A stretch of DNA of 64,000 bases from Turneriella sp. Its GTDB lineage: Bacteria; Spirochaetota; Leptospiria; Turneriellales; Turneriellaceae. The translations under genes were made by a program, and so were the position numbers. The notes below the pieces were generated by a model. That model searched no databases. It was not told where the DNA came from and saw only the letters and a program-made list of their open reading frames with translations. Positions 9,035-18,529 of the stretch are shown here, one piece after another (within the stretch, counting starts at the first letter, position 1; every line of letters starts with the position of its first letter). The stretch covers positions 62,001 through 126,000 of the forward strand of contig JABARV010000003.1 in assembly GCA_019186965.1 (NCBI GenBank). Direction: 5' to 3'.

Positions 9035-9531
9035 ATATTTAGCAACCGGAATGCATATTTAAAGCCAACAGCAACTGAAGTACCAGTTGGGTAGCGATAG
9101 TCAGCGGCGTTATTATCCATATAACGGAACGTATAGAATAGACGCCAGTTTTCGCTAAAATAGAAATCCATACCCGCAGCAAAGTGGTATGCATACGTAC
9201 GTGGCAGCCACGGCATAATACCGCCACCGACGAAAAGGCTCATTTTGTCGGTACGTACAAAGTGGAAATAGCCCGAAAAGGCAACAAAGAAAAAACGGTA
9301 ATCTTCCCCTATGTCACCTGCACTATCGTCAAAAGCTTTTTGCGAGACAAATCCTTCAATTTCTGCATCAAAACGCTTATTCGAGGTAAAAAGCCCAAAG
9401 CCAAGAAAATTGGTTTGCTTGGAGTTCATGTACTCGAACTTACCACCCCCCATTTCAATACCTTCTACAGATGCCGTAAAGGGAAGTAAAAAAAGCGCTA
9501 AGAGGAAAGCGTGTAAAAAAGAAAATCGCAT
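9031..9531 (-). CDS. Small outer-membrane beta-barrel protein
   Basis: A 166-residue protein with a signal peptide (MRFSFLHAFLLALFLLPFTAS) and about eight predicted amphipathic strands, e.g. 'MSLFVGGGIMPWLPRTYAYH', 'FAAGMDFYFSENWRLFYTFR' and 'TSVAVGFKYAFRLLNI'. Size and strand pattern fit an OmpA/OmpW-like eight-stranded barrel without a peptidoglycan domain. The ATG overlaps the stop of the upstream large barrel gene by one base, and its stop overlaps the next ATG by four, so the genes are translationally coupled. Confidence 0.7.
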   Translation of the reverse strand: MRFSFLHAFLLALFLLPFTASVEGIEMGGGKFEYMNSKQTNFLGFGLFTSNKRFDAEIEGFVSQKAFDDSAGDIGEDYRFFFVAFSGYFHFVRTDKMSLFVGGGIMPWLPRTYAYHFAAGMDFYFSENWRLFYTFRYMDNNAADYRYPTGTSVAVGFKYAFRLLNI

Positions 9532-11297
9532 TATTTTAACTCCTCCAAAAGCATACGGTGTGATTTTGCAAATTGCTCTGTCGCTTTTTTAACGAAAGTA
9601 GTTTCTTCTGCATCGCTACCAATGACTTCTGTCCGCGCCGAAATACTTGAATCTCCTTTTTTGTAATACAAAGTCAAGAGTTTCATTTCTCCATAATTGC
9701 CGTCGATGTAAAGCTTATTGAAGACAATTAGGTCAGCCCCCAAAGCCTGCTGCATACGTTTGAGGTATGCGCTTTCTAACTCGCCTTTTTGCTGCTTAGG
9801 CGTCGATACAAGTTTATTTGCGGCGATAAGGCGTCCCAACCGCGCTTTACTTACTTCAATTAAGAAATTACCCCGCAATTTCTCTTTAACAGGATACGAA
9901 GTGGCGCGGCCAGAGACAAACTCGACATCCACCGGATAAACAGCGACTATATACTTACCCAAAGTAATAGGCTTTGGTTTTGGTTTGGCCTTTTGGTTTG
10001 GTTTAACAGGCGCTTCTGGAGTTTCAGGTTCTGTTGGCGCAATTTCGGGAGCTGCATTTTTTTCATCAGCCGCTTGAATCGCAGAATCGTAGCTTGCTTC
10101 TTCTGGCGTTAGGGTTGTAACGGTATCTGCGATAATTTCACGCGGAGAAAGCTCGCGTGCAAAACGGTATTTATGCGAATAGCGTTCGGTGTAGCGTATG
10201 GGTGTTGGCCTACCTTTATTAGAGCCAATGACCTCGAACGATTGGTGGAACGCAAAACGGTGGTATACTGAGTGCGGGCGGTTAAAATTAACGCCAACAC
10301 CTTCGGGAAATTCGAGAGCGCTTGAGTACTCAAACGAGAGTTTGGAATTTTGGACAGTCTCGCCAAAACCAAGCCCCCAGTGTATCGACGTATAATTTTC
10401 TTCGATGGTGCCTTTGGTTAGGCCGCCGCGCAGCGCCAAAAAATGCGCTGGCCAAAATTCAAAGCCATACCGCATCCGCGTTAAATCTTTGGGAGAATTG
10501 ACAACGTCGACGTTAAGCATAAACTTATACGGGAAATGCATACTGAAACCCACGTTGTACTCTTCACGGTTGTCTATCGGGACTACTTCGTTATCTACCT
10601 TTACGAGGGGGTGAAGGTTACGCGCAGCAAGTCCTGCAGAAAGGCGCGGTAACCAACGCAACGCCTCACTGTACTGCGCAGGATCGAATGTACCCAAAAG
10701 ACCCACGTCGATAAACAATCCCTTTTGTTGCTTTGGGTACACAGCGCCCGCTACAGAATCCCCAAAATCAGCGCCAAACCATTTCACGGTTGTACCAAAA
10801 TTGAGTTTTCTTTCAAGCTTTGGAACAGGCATACCATACGAGATGCCTGCAATGTACGAGTATTTATTGCGATCGGGAAGAGAGTTTACGCCGTTATCTA
10901 CGTACTCGTTGTCTTGTACGCGGTTAAAAACGCCTGTAAGGCCAACTGTTCCGTAGGGTAAGGGAATCGACATTAAGAGGGACTGCCCTTGTACATCGTT
11001 TGCGCCGCTACGGTACGATAAACCATACTCAACGTAGTTAATTTGTGCAAGGCCTGCAGGGTTATAGTACACCGCCGATAAATCGTTGGCATTTCCCGTT
11101 TGTGCCATACCCATACCGTACGAACGCACCCCTAAAGGGACATTTAACGCACTAAGCGCAGAAAGCGTCGGCACAGAGTTTCCATCCGCCTTTTGCGCGA
11201 GTATGGACTCTTGAATAAAAAAAAGAGCACTAACTGCCCCTATGTAGTAAATTATCCGTGTTCTTTTCACAGGTGAATTTTTTCCAGTCGGCAGCAT
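9531..11297 (-). CDS. PorV/UPF0164-like barrel fused to a CsgG/LpoB-like domain
   Basis: A 588-residue protein and the first gene of the seven-gene operon. A signal-anchor-like N-terminus (residues 13-34) precedes a PorV/FadL-like outer-membrane barrel recognised by 'GVRSYGMGMAQTGNANDLS' followed by 'AVYYNPAGLAQ'. The barrel runs to about residue 345. A Pro/Lys/Glu-rich linker follows (about 400-440). The last 150 residues look like a soluble CsgG/LpoB/FlgT-type alpha/beta domain: 'KYIVAVYPVDVEF', 'MQQALGADLIVFNKLYIDG', 'ATEQFAKSHRMLLEELK'. Such domains usually sit at the inner face of the outer membrane. The fusion is visible in one uninterrupted frame; the domain assignments are by eye. Confidence 0.7.
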   Translation of the reverse strand: MLPTGKNSPVKRTRIIYYIGAVSALFFIQESILAQKADGNSVPTLSALSALNVPLGVRSYGMGMAQTGNANDLSAVYYNPAGLAQINYVEYGLSYRSGANDVQGQSLLMSIPLPYGTVGLTGVFNRVQDNEYVDNGVNSLPDRNKYSYIAGISYGMPVPKLERKLNFGTTVKWFGADFGDSVAGAVYPKQQKGLFIDVGLLGTFDPAQYSEALRWLPRLSAGLAARNLHPLVKVDNEVVPIDNREEYNVGFSMHFPYKFMLNVDVVNSPKDLTRMRYGFEFWPAHFLALRGGLTKGTIEENYTSIHWGLGFGETVQNSKLSFEYSSALEFPEGVGVNFNRPHSVYHRFAFHQSFEVIGSNKGRPTPIRYTERYSHKYRFARELSPREIIADTVTTLTPEEASYDSAIQAADEKNAAPEIAPTEPETPEAPVKPNQKAKPKPKPITLGKYIVAVYPVDVEFVSGRATSYPVKEKLRGNFLIEVSKARLGRLIAANKLVSTPKQQKGELESAYLKRMQQALGADLIVFNKLYIDGNYGEMKLLTLYYKKGDSSISARTEVIGSDAEETTFVKKATEQFAKSHRMLLEELK

Positions 11298-11414
11298 CGC
11301 CTGTTAGTGTGTTCCGTCAACCAAAAAAGTGGAATATTTGAGGAAGTCTCCATCTTTAATCCTTATATTATCTTTACGCCGGCTTAAAAACATATAAAGA
11401 AGAAGTAATTTCGC

Positions 11415-12494
11415 ATGGTAGATAAAAAAGTTAAAACGATCCTCGATGCCGCCCTCGACGGCAAAAGGCTCAGTAAAGAAGACGCGCTCCACCTTTGGCG
11501 CCACGGCGACTTTAAAGATTTAGGAAACGCTGCCCAGGAAAGGCGCAACCGGCTAAACCCACCCAACGAAGTTTCGTACACCGCGTTCCGCGTCGTCAAC
11601 TACACAAACTACTGCAACGTCGAATGCAACTTTTGCTCTTTTATGGATGAAGTTGATTCGGGCAAAGGGTATATCCTTGGTATCGATGCGATCATCCAAA
11701 AAGTAGAAGAAGCTCTTAAGTTAGATGCACCACAACTTTTTTTACAAGGCGGAGTTAATCCGAAACTACCTATGTCTTACTATACCGACGTTTTAAGTGC
11801 TGTGCGTGAAAAGTATCCAGATCTCCACATCCGTGCATTTTCTCCGGTCGAAGTACTTTTTATGGAAAAACTAACGCAAAAAAGCCTGAGCGATGTATTC
11901 CGTACTTTAAAAAAAGCCGGAATGAATAGCTTTCCTGGGGCAGGCGCTGAAATTTTAACCGATCGCATGCGTAAAATTTTATCCCCACAAAAAGCATCCA
12001 CACAGGAGTGGTTGCGCGCCATGCGTGTCGCGGGAGAAGAAGGACTTAAAAATTCGACAAATATCGTTTGGGGTAGCGAAGAAACCGACGATGAAATTAT
12101 CGAACACCTTGTGCACATCCGCAACCTCCAAGAAGAAACCCATGCGGTAATGTCTTTTGTTCCATGGACATTCCAAGCGCAGACAAAAAAATTTAAACTA
12201 CGCAAAGTTCCCCCGCACGAATACCTCAAAATGGTTGCCCTTTCGCGACTATTCTTAGATAACGTACCCCACATCGAGGTGTCGATTATGGTTGCAGGGA
12301 AACAATTGGGCGAACTTGCACTCCACTTTGGCGCCGACGACATCAATTCCCCCGTTATCGAAGAGAATGTCTTGCGTTCGTTTGGCCTTAAAACCGTCGC
12401 TGAAGCGCAAAGTTTTATTGAAAACGCTGGATTTACGCCAATCCGTAGGAGTTTCAATTTTGTCCGCGGCGCCAAAAGTGACTTAGGTGACTAA
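11415..12494 (+). CDS. mqnC: Radical SAM dehypoxanthine futalosine cyclase, MqnC-like
   Basis: A 359-residue radical SAM enzyme of the CofH/MqnC/MqnE family. The cluster cysteines are C67, C71 and C74 (YCNVECNFC). The MqnC-type features are 'LQGGVNPKLPMSYYTD', 'PGAGAEILTDRMRKILSP', 'TNIVWGSEETDDEI' and 'MSFVPWTFQ'. MqnC cyclises dehypoxanthine futalosine in the futalosine route to menaquinone. The alternative is MqnE or another CofH-like enzyme; the 'PWTFQ' segment and length favour MqnC. No other mqn gene is in the window, as is common because these genes are often scattered. It is divergent from the envelope operon and 37 bases upstream of an enoyl-CoA hydratase gene. Confidence 0.75.
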   Translation: MVDKKVKTILDAALDGKRLSKEDALHLWRHGDFKDLGNAAQERRNRLNPPNEVSYTAFRVVNYTNYCNVECNFCSFMDEVDSGKGYILGIDAIIQKVEEALKLDAPQLFLQGGVNPKLPMSYYTDVLSAVREKYPDLHIRAFSPVEVLFMEKLTQKSLSDVFRTLKKAGMNSFPGAGAEILTDRMRKILSPQKASTQEWLRAMRVAGEEGLKNSTNIVWGSEETDDEIIEHLVHIRNLQEETHAVMSFVPWTFQAQTKKFKLRKVPPHEYLKMVALSRLFLDNVPHIEVSIMVAGKQLGELALHFGADDINSPVIEENVLRSFGLKTVAEAQSFIENAGFTPIRRSFNFVRGAKSDLGD

Positions 12495-12531
12495 TCCTTG
12501 ACAGCGCGAATAAACCTCCGCTTTTTCCAAG

Positions 12532-13323
12532 ATGGCGTACAAATTCCTTAAAACCGAAAATAAAACAATAACCTTAAAGTCAGGTAAAGAAGCTTCCTTT
12601 ACTTGGGTAACTATCGACGCCCCCCCCCTAAACGCGCTTTCTTCACAAGTTTTTCACGATTTAGGTGCCTGCATCGACGCATTGGAAAAATCTAAAACCC
12701 ACGTTGCAATCGTAACCGGTGCGGGTAAAGCCTTTGTCGCAGGCGCAGACATTTCTGAAATGAAAGGCATGCAACAAGACGCTGCGAAAAAATACTCTCT
12801 TTTGGGACACAAAACCTTTTCACGTATAGAAAACTCACCCGTTATTTTTATCGCCGCCGTAAACGGCTTTGCTTTAGGGGGCGGGCTTGAGCTTGCGCTT
12901 TCTTGCGATATACGTATTTTTTCGCAAGACGCACAGGCGGGTTTACCCGAAGCTTCTTTAGGGCTTATTCCCGGCTTTGGGGGTACCCAGCGCCTTTCAC
13001 GCCTCGTTGGGGAAAGCGCAGCCAAATACTTAACGCTTACGACAGAGCGCATACAAGCAGCAGATGCTTTGCGGCTTAACCTCGCAAATAAACTTACTCC
13101 CCCCGACGCACTTTACGGCGAATGCGAAGCGGTTGCACAAAAAATTCTATCGTTAGGTCCTAACGCAACACAAACGATTAAAAGAGTAATACGGCACGGC
13201 GCGGATATGCCCCTCAAAGACGCCCTAAACTTTGAAGCGGATGAATTCTCCAAACTCTTTACGTCCAGCGAAGCACACGAAGGACTTTCTGCATTTCTGG
13301 AAAAACGCCCCGCAAAATTTTAA
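12532..13323 (+). CDS. Enoyl-CoA hydratase/isomerase (crotonase family)
   Basis: A 263-residue crotonase-fold protein. The oxyanion-hole segments are 'GKAFVAGADISEMKGM' (about residues 65-80) and 'NGFALGGGLELALSCDIRI' (about 107-125). The catalytic glutamates expected in enoyl-CoA hydratases are in 'GLPEASLGLIPGFGGTQRL' (Glu at about 143) and the preceding 'GGGLELAL' (Glu at about 123). Both are present, so hydration of 2-enoyl-CoA in beta-oxidation is the likely activity. The C-terminal helix 'LNFEADEFSKLFTSSEAHEG' is typical. A short run of eight C at 12622 lies in the coding frame. It is followed at 13 bases by a Lys-rich hypothetical gene. Confidence 0.9.
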   Translation: MAYKFLKTENKTITLKSGKEASFTWVTIDAPPLNALSSQVFHDLGACIDALEKSKTHVAIVTGAGKAFVAGADISEMKGMQQDAAKKYSLLGHKTFSRIENSPVIFIAAVNGFALGGGLELALSCDIRIFSQDAQAGLPEASLGLIPGFGGTQRLSRLVGESAAKYLTLTTERIQAADALRLNLANKLTPPDALYGECEAVAQKILSLGPNATQTIKRVIRHGADMPLKDALNFEADEFSKLFTSSEAHEGLSAFLEKRPAKF

Positions 13324-13336
13324 ATTTTATAACACC

Positions 13337-14014
13337 ATGGCGCTAAAGAAAAAGAAAAAAGAAAAACCTGCAATGACCCCCGTGTTGGATCTTGCGACGC
13401 CCGAGGAGATGGCTATTATTGAACAAGTGCGTAAAGTGCAGGTCGAAAGGCTACGCAAAACGTATGACGATTTTTTTAAAAATCCTGAATACACGAATAT
13501 CTCAAAATATTTTTTTGAACAAATTTATGGTGCGGGCGACAAAGCAAGCCGCGATGCGGCGTTTAATAAAATCTACGAAAAACTCTCGGCTGCGGTAAGC
13601 GCCAAAAGAATTGTTCGGGTAACACAACTTAAACAACTTAACGAACTGACAGATGAACAAGACCTTAAAATCGCGCAAGAATTTTTGAAGCGCCACAAAG
13701 ACCGCAAAAAAACCAAAATGCATCTTAACGATTTTGAAGCGTGTTACAAAGCGTTAGATAATAAAGCTGAACGCGAACTGCAATTGCAACTCCTTATGGA
13801 CACAACACGTTTCTTCCATAAACTTGCGCACATTCCATTATTAGGCTTTGTTATAAAACCAACGCAACTTGCCGCCAAAATGCTGGGCGTTGAATATATT
13901 ATGGATTTTTTTATGGAAGGCTACCGTTCATTCAAATCGGTTAAAAATGCAGAGCCATTTATGGAAGCTATCGAAAAGCGCGAAAAAGCGTATATTGAAA
14001 AGCTACTGGGCTAA
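13337..14014 (+). CDS. Lys-rich cytoplasmic protein of unknown function
   Basis: A 225-residue protein starting at 13337 (MALKKKKKEKPAM); an in-frame ATG at 13232 lies inside the enoyl-CoA hydratase gene and is rejected. The N-terminus is strongly basic, then charged amphipathic helices follow ('IIEQVRKVQVERLRKTYDDF', 'TQLKQLNELTDEQDLKIAQE'), ending in a more hydrophobic region near 'IPLLGFVIKPTQLAAKMLGV'. No signal peptide. An FFAT-like or armadillo fold cannot be claimed. I do not recognise the family. Confidence 0.6.
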   Translation: MALKKKKKEKPAMTPVLDLATPEEMAIIEQVRKVQVERLRKTYDDFFKNPEYTNISKYFFEQIYGAGDKASRDAAFNKIYEKLSAAVSAKRIVRVTQLKQLNELTDEQDLKIAQEFLKRHKDRKKTKMHLNDFEACYKALDNKAERELQLQLLMDTTRFFHKLAHIPLLGFVIKPTQLAAKMLGVEYIMDFFMEGYRSFKSVKNAEPFMEAIEKREKAYIEKLLG

Positions 14015-14031
14015 AGGCTAAATACAACTTT

Positions 14032-16521
14032 TTAACGTATCGTTAAATCGTACGGCATCAAAAAAAGCATCTTTTCTTCACGCATATCTTCTGTCTTTGC
14101 GATAAGGCGCGTTGCTTCACGTAAAATTTTGGGAAGAAGCAGCTTTTGCGGATTTCCTAATGCAAGGATATCTTTTGCTTCGCTTGGGTATACTTGTAGG
14201 TTAAAATAATTTTCGTCCACTCCCGCTTTTTCACGGGCAATTTCTATCGACAAAAGCAATCCTCCTTGTTTATCCACAAGCTTTTGTTGGATTGCATCTT
14301 TTCCGCTATAGATTCGCCCTCCCGCACGCGGTTTTACTTTTTCAACAGATTCGCCTCGGTTGTCTGCTACACGCCGCAAGAAGAGCTCGTAAAACTCTCC
14401 CAATTGTTCTCGTATAAGTACTCGCTCTTCGGGAGTAAAACTTTCCGTTTCGCTAAAAAGCGTCGCGTTTTTATGCGTTTTAAATGTGTGCTTCTTGACG
14501 CCAAGCCAATCGTAAAGGCCTTTGACGTTTATTTTCCCTGTAAAAATTCCGATAGAACCTGTAATTGAAGTATTGCTTGCAAGAATTTCATCACCACCGA
14601 CGGCAAGGTAATACCCCCCCGATGCGGCAGTATTTCCCATCGAGACAACAATGGGGAACTTTTCGCCACGCGCTTTTTTAACTTCACGTATCTTGTTCCA
14701 AATAATATCGGAGGCAAGGCTTGAACCTCCGGGGGAATCAATCCGAATAACAAGCCCACGGATTGAATGCGAATCCTTTATTTCGTCAAGCGCTTCTTGT
14801 ATCGTATCGGAACCAATTGTGCCTCGGCTAAAAAGGCCATCGGATTTCGATGTACCTGACATAATTTCACCGGATAAAACAAGCACGGCTATAGAGGGTT
14901 TTTCACCCCATGTATCGTCATAAAAAAGCGTCTTGGCATACTTCGACGCTGGAATTTTCCACTCGGGTGCAAGCGTCGCTTTTGCCGTTAGCTGTTCTTC
15001 GACATCAGGCATATACGCGACTTCATCGATAAGCCCTACTTTGCTTGCATTCGTTGCGGAATAAAATCCTCTTTCAAAAAGAGAATCTATTTTTTCTTCT
15101 TTAACCCTAAGCCTGCCCGTTATGACAGCAGATTTAATCTCTCCAATTGTCGATCGCAGAAGCGCTTCCAATTGTTCTTTATCGAACTTCGTAGGTTCCG
15201 ACCGTGTGAACCTATCGGGTGCAGATTTATAATCGCCCAAAGAAACAAAGTCTGCTTTTACGCCAACTTTTGTAAGCAAATCTTTGATAAAGTAGGCATC
15301 GGCTTTAAGCCCCGAGATATCAAGCATTGCCGACTCGGGCATATAGATACGGTCGGCCATACTCGAAATAAAGTATTCTTTATTACCTGCATTTTCAAGA
15401 AACGCGTATACGGGTTTTTTCTTTTGAAAATCCAAAAGCGCATTACGCAATTCTTCTGCCTGGCCCCAGCCACCTGAAAAATTGCGACCAGTTACGAGAA
15501 TCCCCCGTATTTGCGCGTCATTTTTTGCCATTGCAATTGTACGCAAAAGTTCAAGAAAAGTAAAATTTTCTGAAATGAAGAGAGAACCTTCTTGTTTATG
15601 TTCATCGACTTTATCGTCGAGATGCACTTCGAGGTATTTACCCAGAGCCGTAATTCCCGTTGCATAGCGTTCGCGCCCAATGAGAATTCCCCCCCCCATA
15701 AAAGTTCCTGAATTGGAAGGAGTGCTCATGTGGAACGAGAGCTGGCTAATATACTGCGCAAACCTGAGGCCAAAAAATGCGCCATTCGTTTCGCCGTAAC
15801 CTGCGTAGAGGCTATTTCCCGGCCAGAGATTTGCCTCGACTAAAAACTTTGGAGACAAATTTTGCCAATTAGTCTTCGACGAAAGGTTAACATCCACAGA
15901 AAGCGTTAAATTTTCGGTATACTTACCGGGAAGCGGACGAAATCCAACACCCGTATCCCAATTTGTTTTAAAAATCTCACCACGAAAAACAGGCTCGTTG
16001 AGGGACCTTCCGACCGCGCCAATAGAAAGCCTACGCCACGGACGTAAAATAAGGCCAACATCCCACTGCGAATAGCGATCGAGATAGCTAAGGGAAGAAT
16101 TGTACCACGAGTAAGATGTCCCCATAGAAAAAAATGGCGTATTGATAATCCCCATCCCCACAGTGTAGCGCCGCGCATATTCTTGCGTATCCCCCAAGCG
16201 CCATTGGGTTGAAAAAGCGATTCCAAGTAAATTCAAGAAAACCATGTGGTCGTCGAGTTTATTTGTGGGATTGCGCCCGTAAAAATAGCCCAACTGCAAC
16301 GCGTGGTAACCTAACCCCGCCGGATTAAAGTACAGGCTTGTCGTATCGTCGGATGTCGCCACTGATTTTTGTGGCAAGTTCGGCGTATCGATCATCCTGT
16401 TGGTTTGCAAAACGTCGTTTGCTACAGGCGCAACTTGCTGTGCGGTTAACGCACTTACGAAAAAAAGAATAACAATAAGGAAAATTTTCTTCTTTGGCTT
16501 CTCGATTTTTAGCCTAACCAC
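14032..16521 (-). CDS. sppA: Outer-membrane barrel fused to long-form SppA protease
   Basis: An 829-residue fusion. A signal peptide (residues 10-28) is followed by a PorV/UPF0164-like segment with 'DDTTSLYFNPAGLGYHALQL' and barrel-like strands to about residue 300. From about 320 it matches the tandem-domain SppA (67 kDa type), which cleaves signal-peptide remnants. The catalytic Lys is K432 in 'GDYKSAPDRFTRSEPT' and the nucleophile is S634 in 'MGNTAASGGYYLAVGG'. Their spacing of 202 residues agrees with E. coli (K209, S409). The usual inner-membrane anchor is replaced by the barrel, so the protease may act at the outer membrane; that is inference. The next gene downstream of gap on the same strand, at 16531, lies 9 bases away. 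Confidence 0.85.
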   Translation of the reverse strand: MVRLKIEKPKKKIFLIVILFFVSALTAQQVAPVANDVLQTNRMIDTPNLPQKSVATSDDTTSLYFNPAGLGYHALQLGYFYGRNPTNKLDDHMVFLNLLGIAFSTQWRLGDTQEYARRYTVGMGIINTPFFSMGTSYSWYNSSLSYLDRYSQWDVGLILRPWRRLSIGAVGRSLNEPVFRGEIFKTNWDTGVGFRPLPGKYTENLTLSVDVNLSSKTNWQNLSPKFLVEANLWPGNSLYAGYGETNGAFFGLRFAQYISQLSFHMSTPSNSGTFMGGGILIGRERYATGITALGKYLEVHLDDKVDEHKQEGSLFISENFTFLELLRTIAMAKNDAQIRGILVTGRNFSGGWGQAEELRNALLDFQKKKPVYAFLENAGNKEYFISSMADRIYMPESAMLDISGLKADAYFIKDLLTKVGVKADFVSLGDYKSAPDRFTRSEPTKFDKEQLEALLRSTIGEIKSAVITGRLRVKEEKIDSLFERGFYSATNASKVGLIDEVAYMPDVEEQLTAKATLAPEWKIPASKYAKTLFYDDTWGEKPSIAVLVLSGEIMSGTSKSDGLFSRGTIGSDTIQEALDEIKDSHSIRGLVIRIDSPGGSSLASDIIWNKIREVKKARGEKFPIVVSMGNTAASGGYYLAVGGDEILASNTSITGSIGIFTGKINVKGLYDWLGVKKHTFKTHKNATLFSETESFTPEERVLIREQLGEFYELFLRRVADNRGESVEKVKPRAGGRIYSGKDAIQQKLVDKQGGLLLSIEIAREKAGVDENYFNLQVYPSEAKDILALGNPQKLLLPKILREATRLIAKTEDMREEKMLFLMPYDLTIR

Positions 16522-16530
16522 ACTACTTCC

Positions 16531-17055
16531 TTAATAGAATTGGAATGATTTGGCGATATCTCCCAATGCATCGGCAAACTCATCTTTGGACGATGCGAAA
16601 ACCATTTGCGATAACACAATAGCCTTCCTGCCCCGAACGTATAAAACAACACCACACAAAAATTCTGAATTTTGCGAAACAAACTTATAGACCCCTATAC
16701 AACTATCCGTTGCACGTACAAATTTTAACTCCTCTGGAGTTGCTCGCTGGTTTTCTTTGGGAATCAAGTTGTAGTTAAGTATAGTATTTGCCTTTTCGTA
16801 TGAAGCAAGCAAATCGCATGCATTCTTACCCGCCGTATACGGATAGTTTGCGATAGCGACGCTGGCTTTAGCGCCTTGGCTTACGATATTTACAACAAAA
16901 CTTTTTGTATTTTTATCGACAGTCCAATTTGCAGGATACTTAAGGCGGAAGCGTTCTTTAGCGTCTACATATTCCTTGTGACTTTCGCCGTAACTAACGT
17001 TGGGTAAAAGTGCAAAAAATATAGTAATATAGAAAAGCCTCAGTTTCGCTCCCAC
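16531..17055 (-). CDS. Secreted PsbP/Mog1-like protein
   Basis: A 174-residue protein with a signal peptide (MGAKLRLFYITIFFALLPNVSYG). The mature part begins 'YVDAKERFRLKYPANWTV', the 'f.i.yP..W' signature of PsbP/Mog1/DUF1795-type alpha-beta-alpha domains. It continues with strands 'SFVVNIVSQGAKASVAIANY' and ends 'DALGDIAKSFQFY', the usual C-terminal helix. A second gene of the same layout lies at 60307-60822. Two Cys pairs could form disulphides. The function of bacterial members is unknown. It lies between gap and sppA on the same strand with gaps of 11 and 9 bases. Confidence 0.65.
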   Translation of the reverse strand: MGAKLRLFYITIFFALLPNVSYGESHKEYVDAKERFRLKYPANWTVDKNTKSFVVNIVSQGAKASVAIANYPYTAGKNACDLLASYEKANTILNYNLIPKENQRATPEELKFVRATDSCIGVYKFVSQNSEFLCGVVLYVRGRKAIVLSQMVFASSKDEFADALGDIAKSFQFY

Positions 17056-17066
17056 TCTTTAAAACC

Positions 17067-18080
<1,014 letters not shown>

Positions 18081-18196
18081 TCAAAAACGCGGTGTCGAGC
18101 CAAATAAGGCCAAAGATTAGTTAATGCAATGAGCCTGTGCGGTAACTCGTATCGCAGTTGACACGCCAAAAGTAATTAAAGTGTTAACGTATTGCC

Positions 18197-18529
18197 ATGC
18201 CACTAGTACCAGAAACAATTGAAATACGCTTGCCAAAATCCAAAATCGCAGGAAATGCCATTGCTATAAAATGGTCAAATTCACGAGAGACAGCGCATTC
18301 TTCCTTTACACTAAGGATGGGCTGCCCCTGCGCGGCGTGCCAAAAATTGCACGACCCAAATCCCAACGTCGTGCGTGGTCCCACTGGGGTCTCGCCTCGC
18401 GTTGAAGTTATTTCATTCGATTGGGTAGGAAACTACGCGCTCAACTTCTTGTTCAACGACGGGCATAATAGCGGCATTTATAATTATAACCGAATTTTGG
18501 AACTCGACGAATCAACGAATGGGGTTTGA
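18197..18529 (+). CDS. DUF971 / GBBH-like N-terminal domain protein
   Basis: A 110-residue single-domain protein matching the DUF971 family (N-terminal zinc domain of gamma-butyrobetaine hydroxylase). The metal cysteines are in 'MGCPCAACQK' and the distal His is in 'FNDGHNSGIYNYNRI', the hallmark 'W.DGH.tGiY' segment. Members are linked by literature to Fe-S carrier proteins (Mrp/ApbC) and to protein-cofactor maturation, but no function is settled. The 3' end overlaps the following AsmA-like gene by 11 bases, indicating one transcript. Confidence 0.88.
   Translation: MPLVPETIEIRLPKSKIAGNAIAIKWSNSRETAHSSFTLRMGCPCAACQKLHDPNPNVVRGPTGVSPRVEVISFDWVGNYALNFLFNDGHNSGIYNYNRILELDESTNGV

Noticed and set aside
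11780-12475. 231-codon minus-strand frame opposite the mqnC-like gene
   Set aside because: Antisense shadow; Ser/Thr-rich composition typical of reverse-complement translation.
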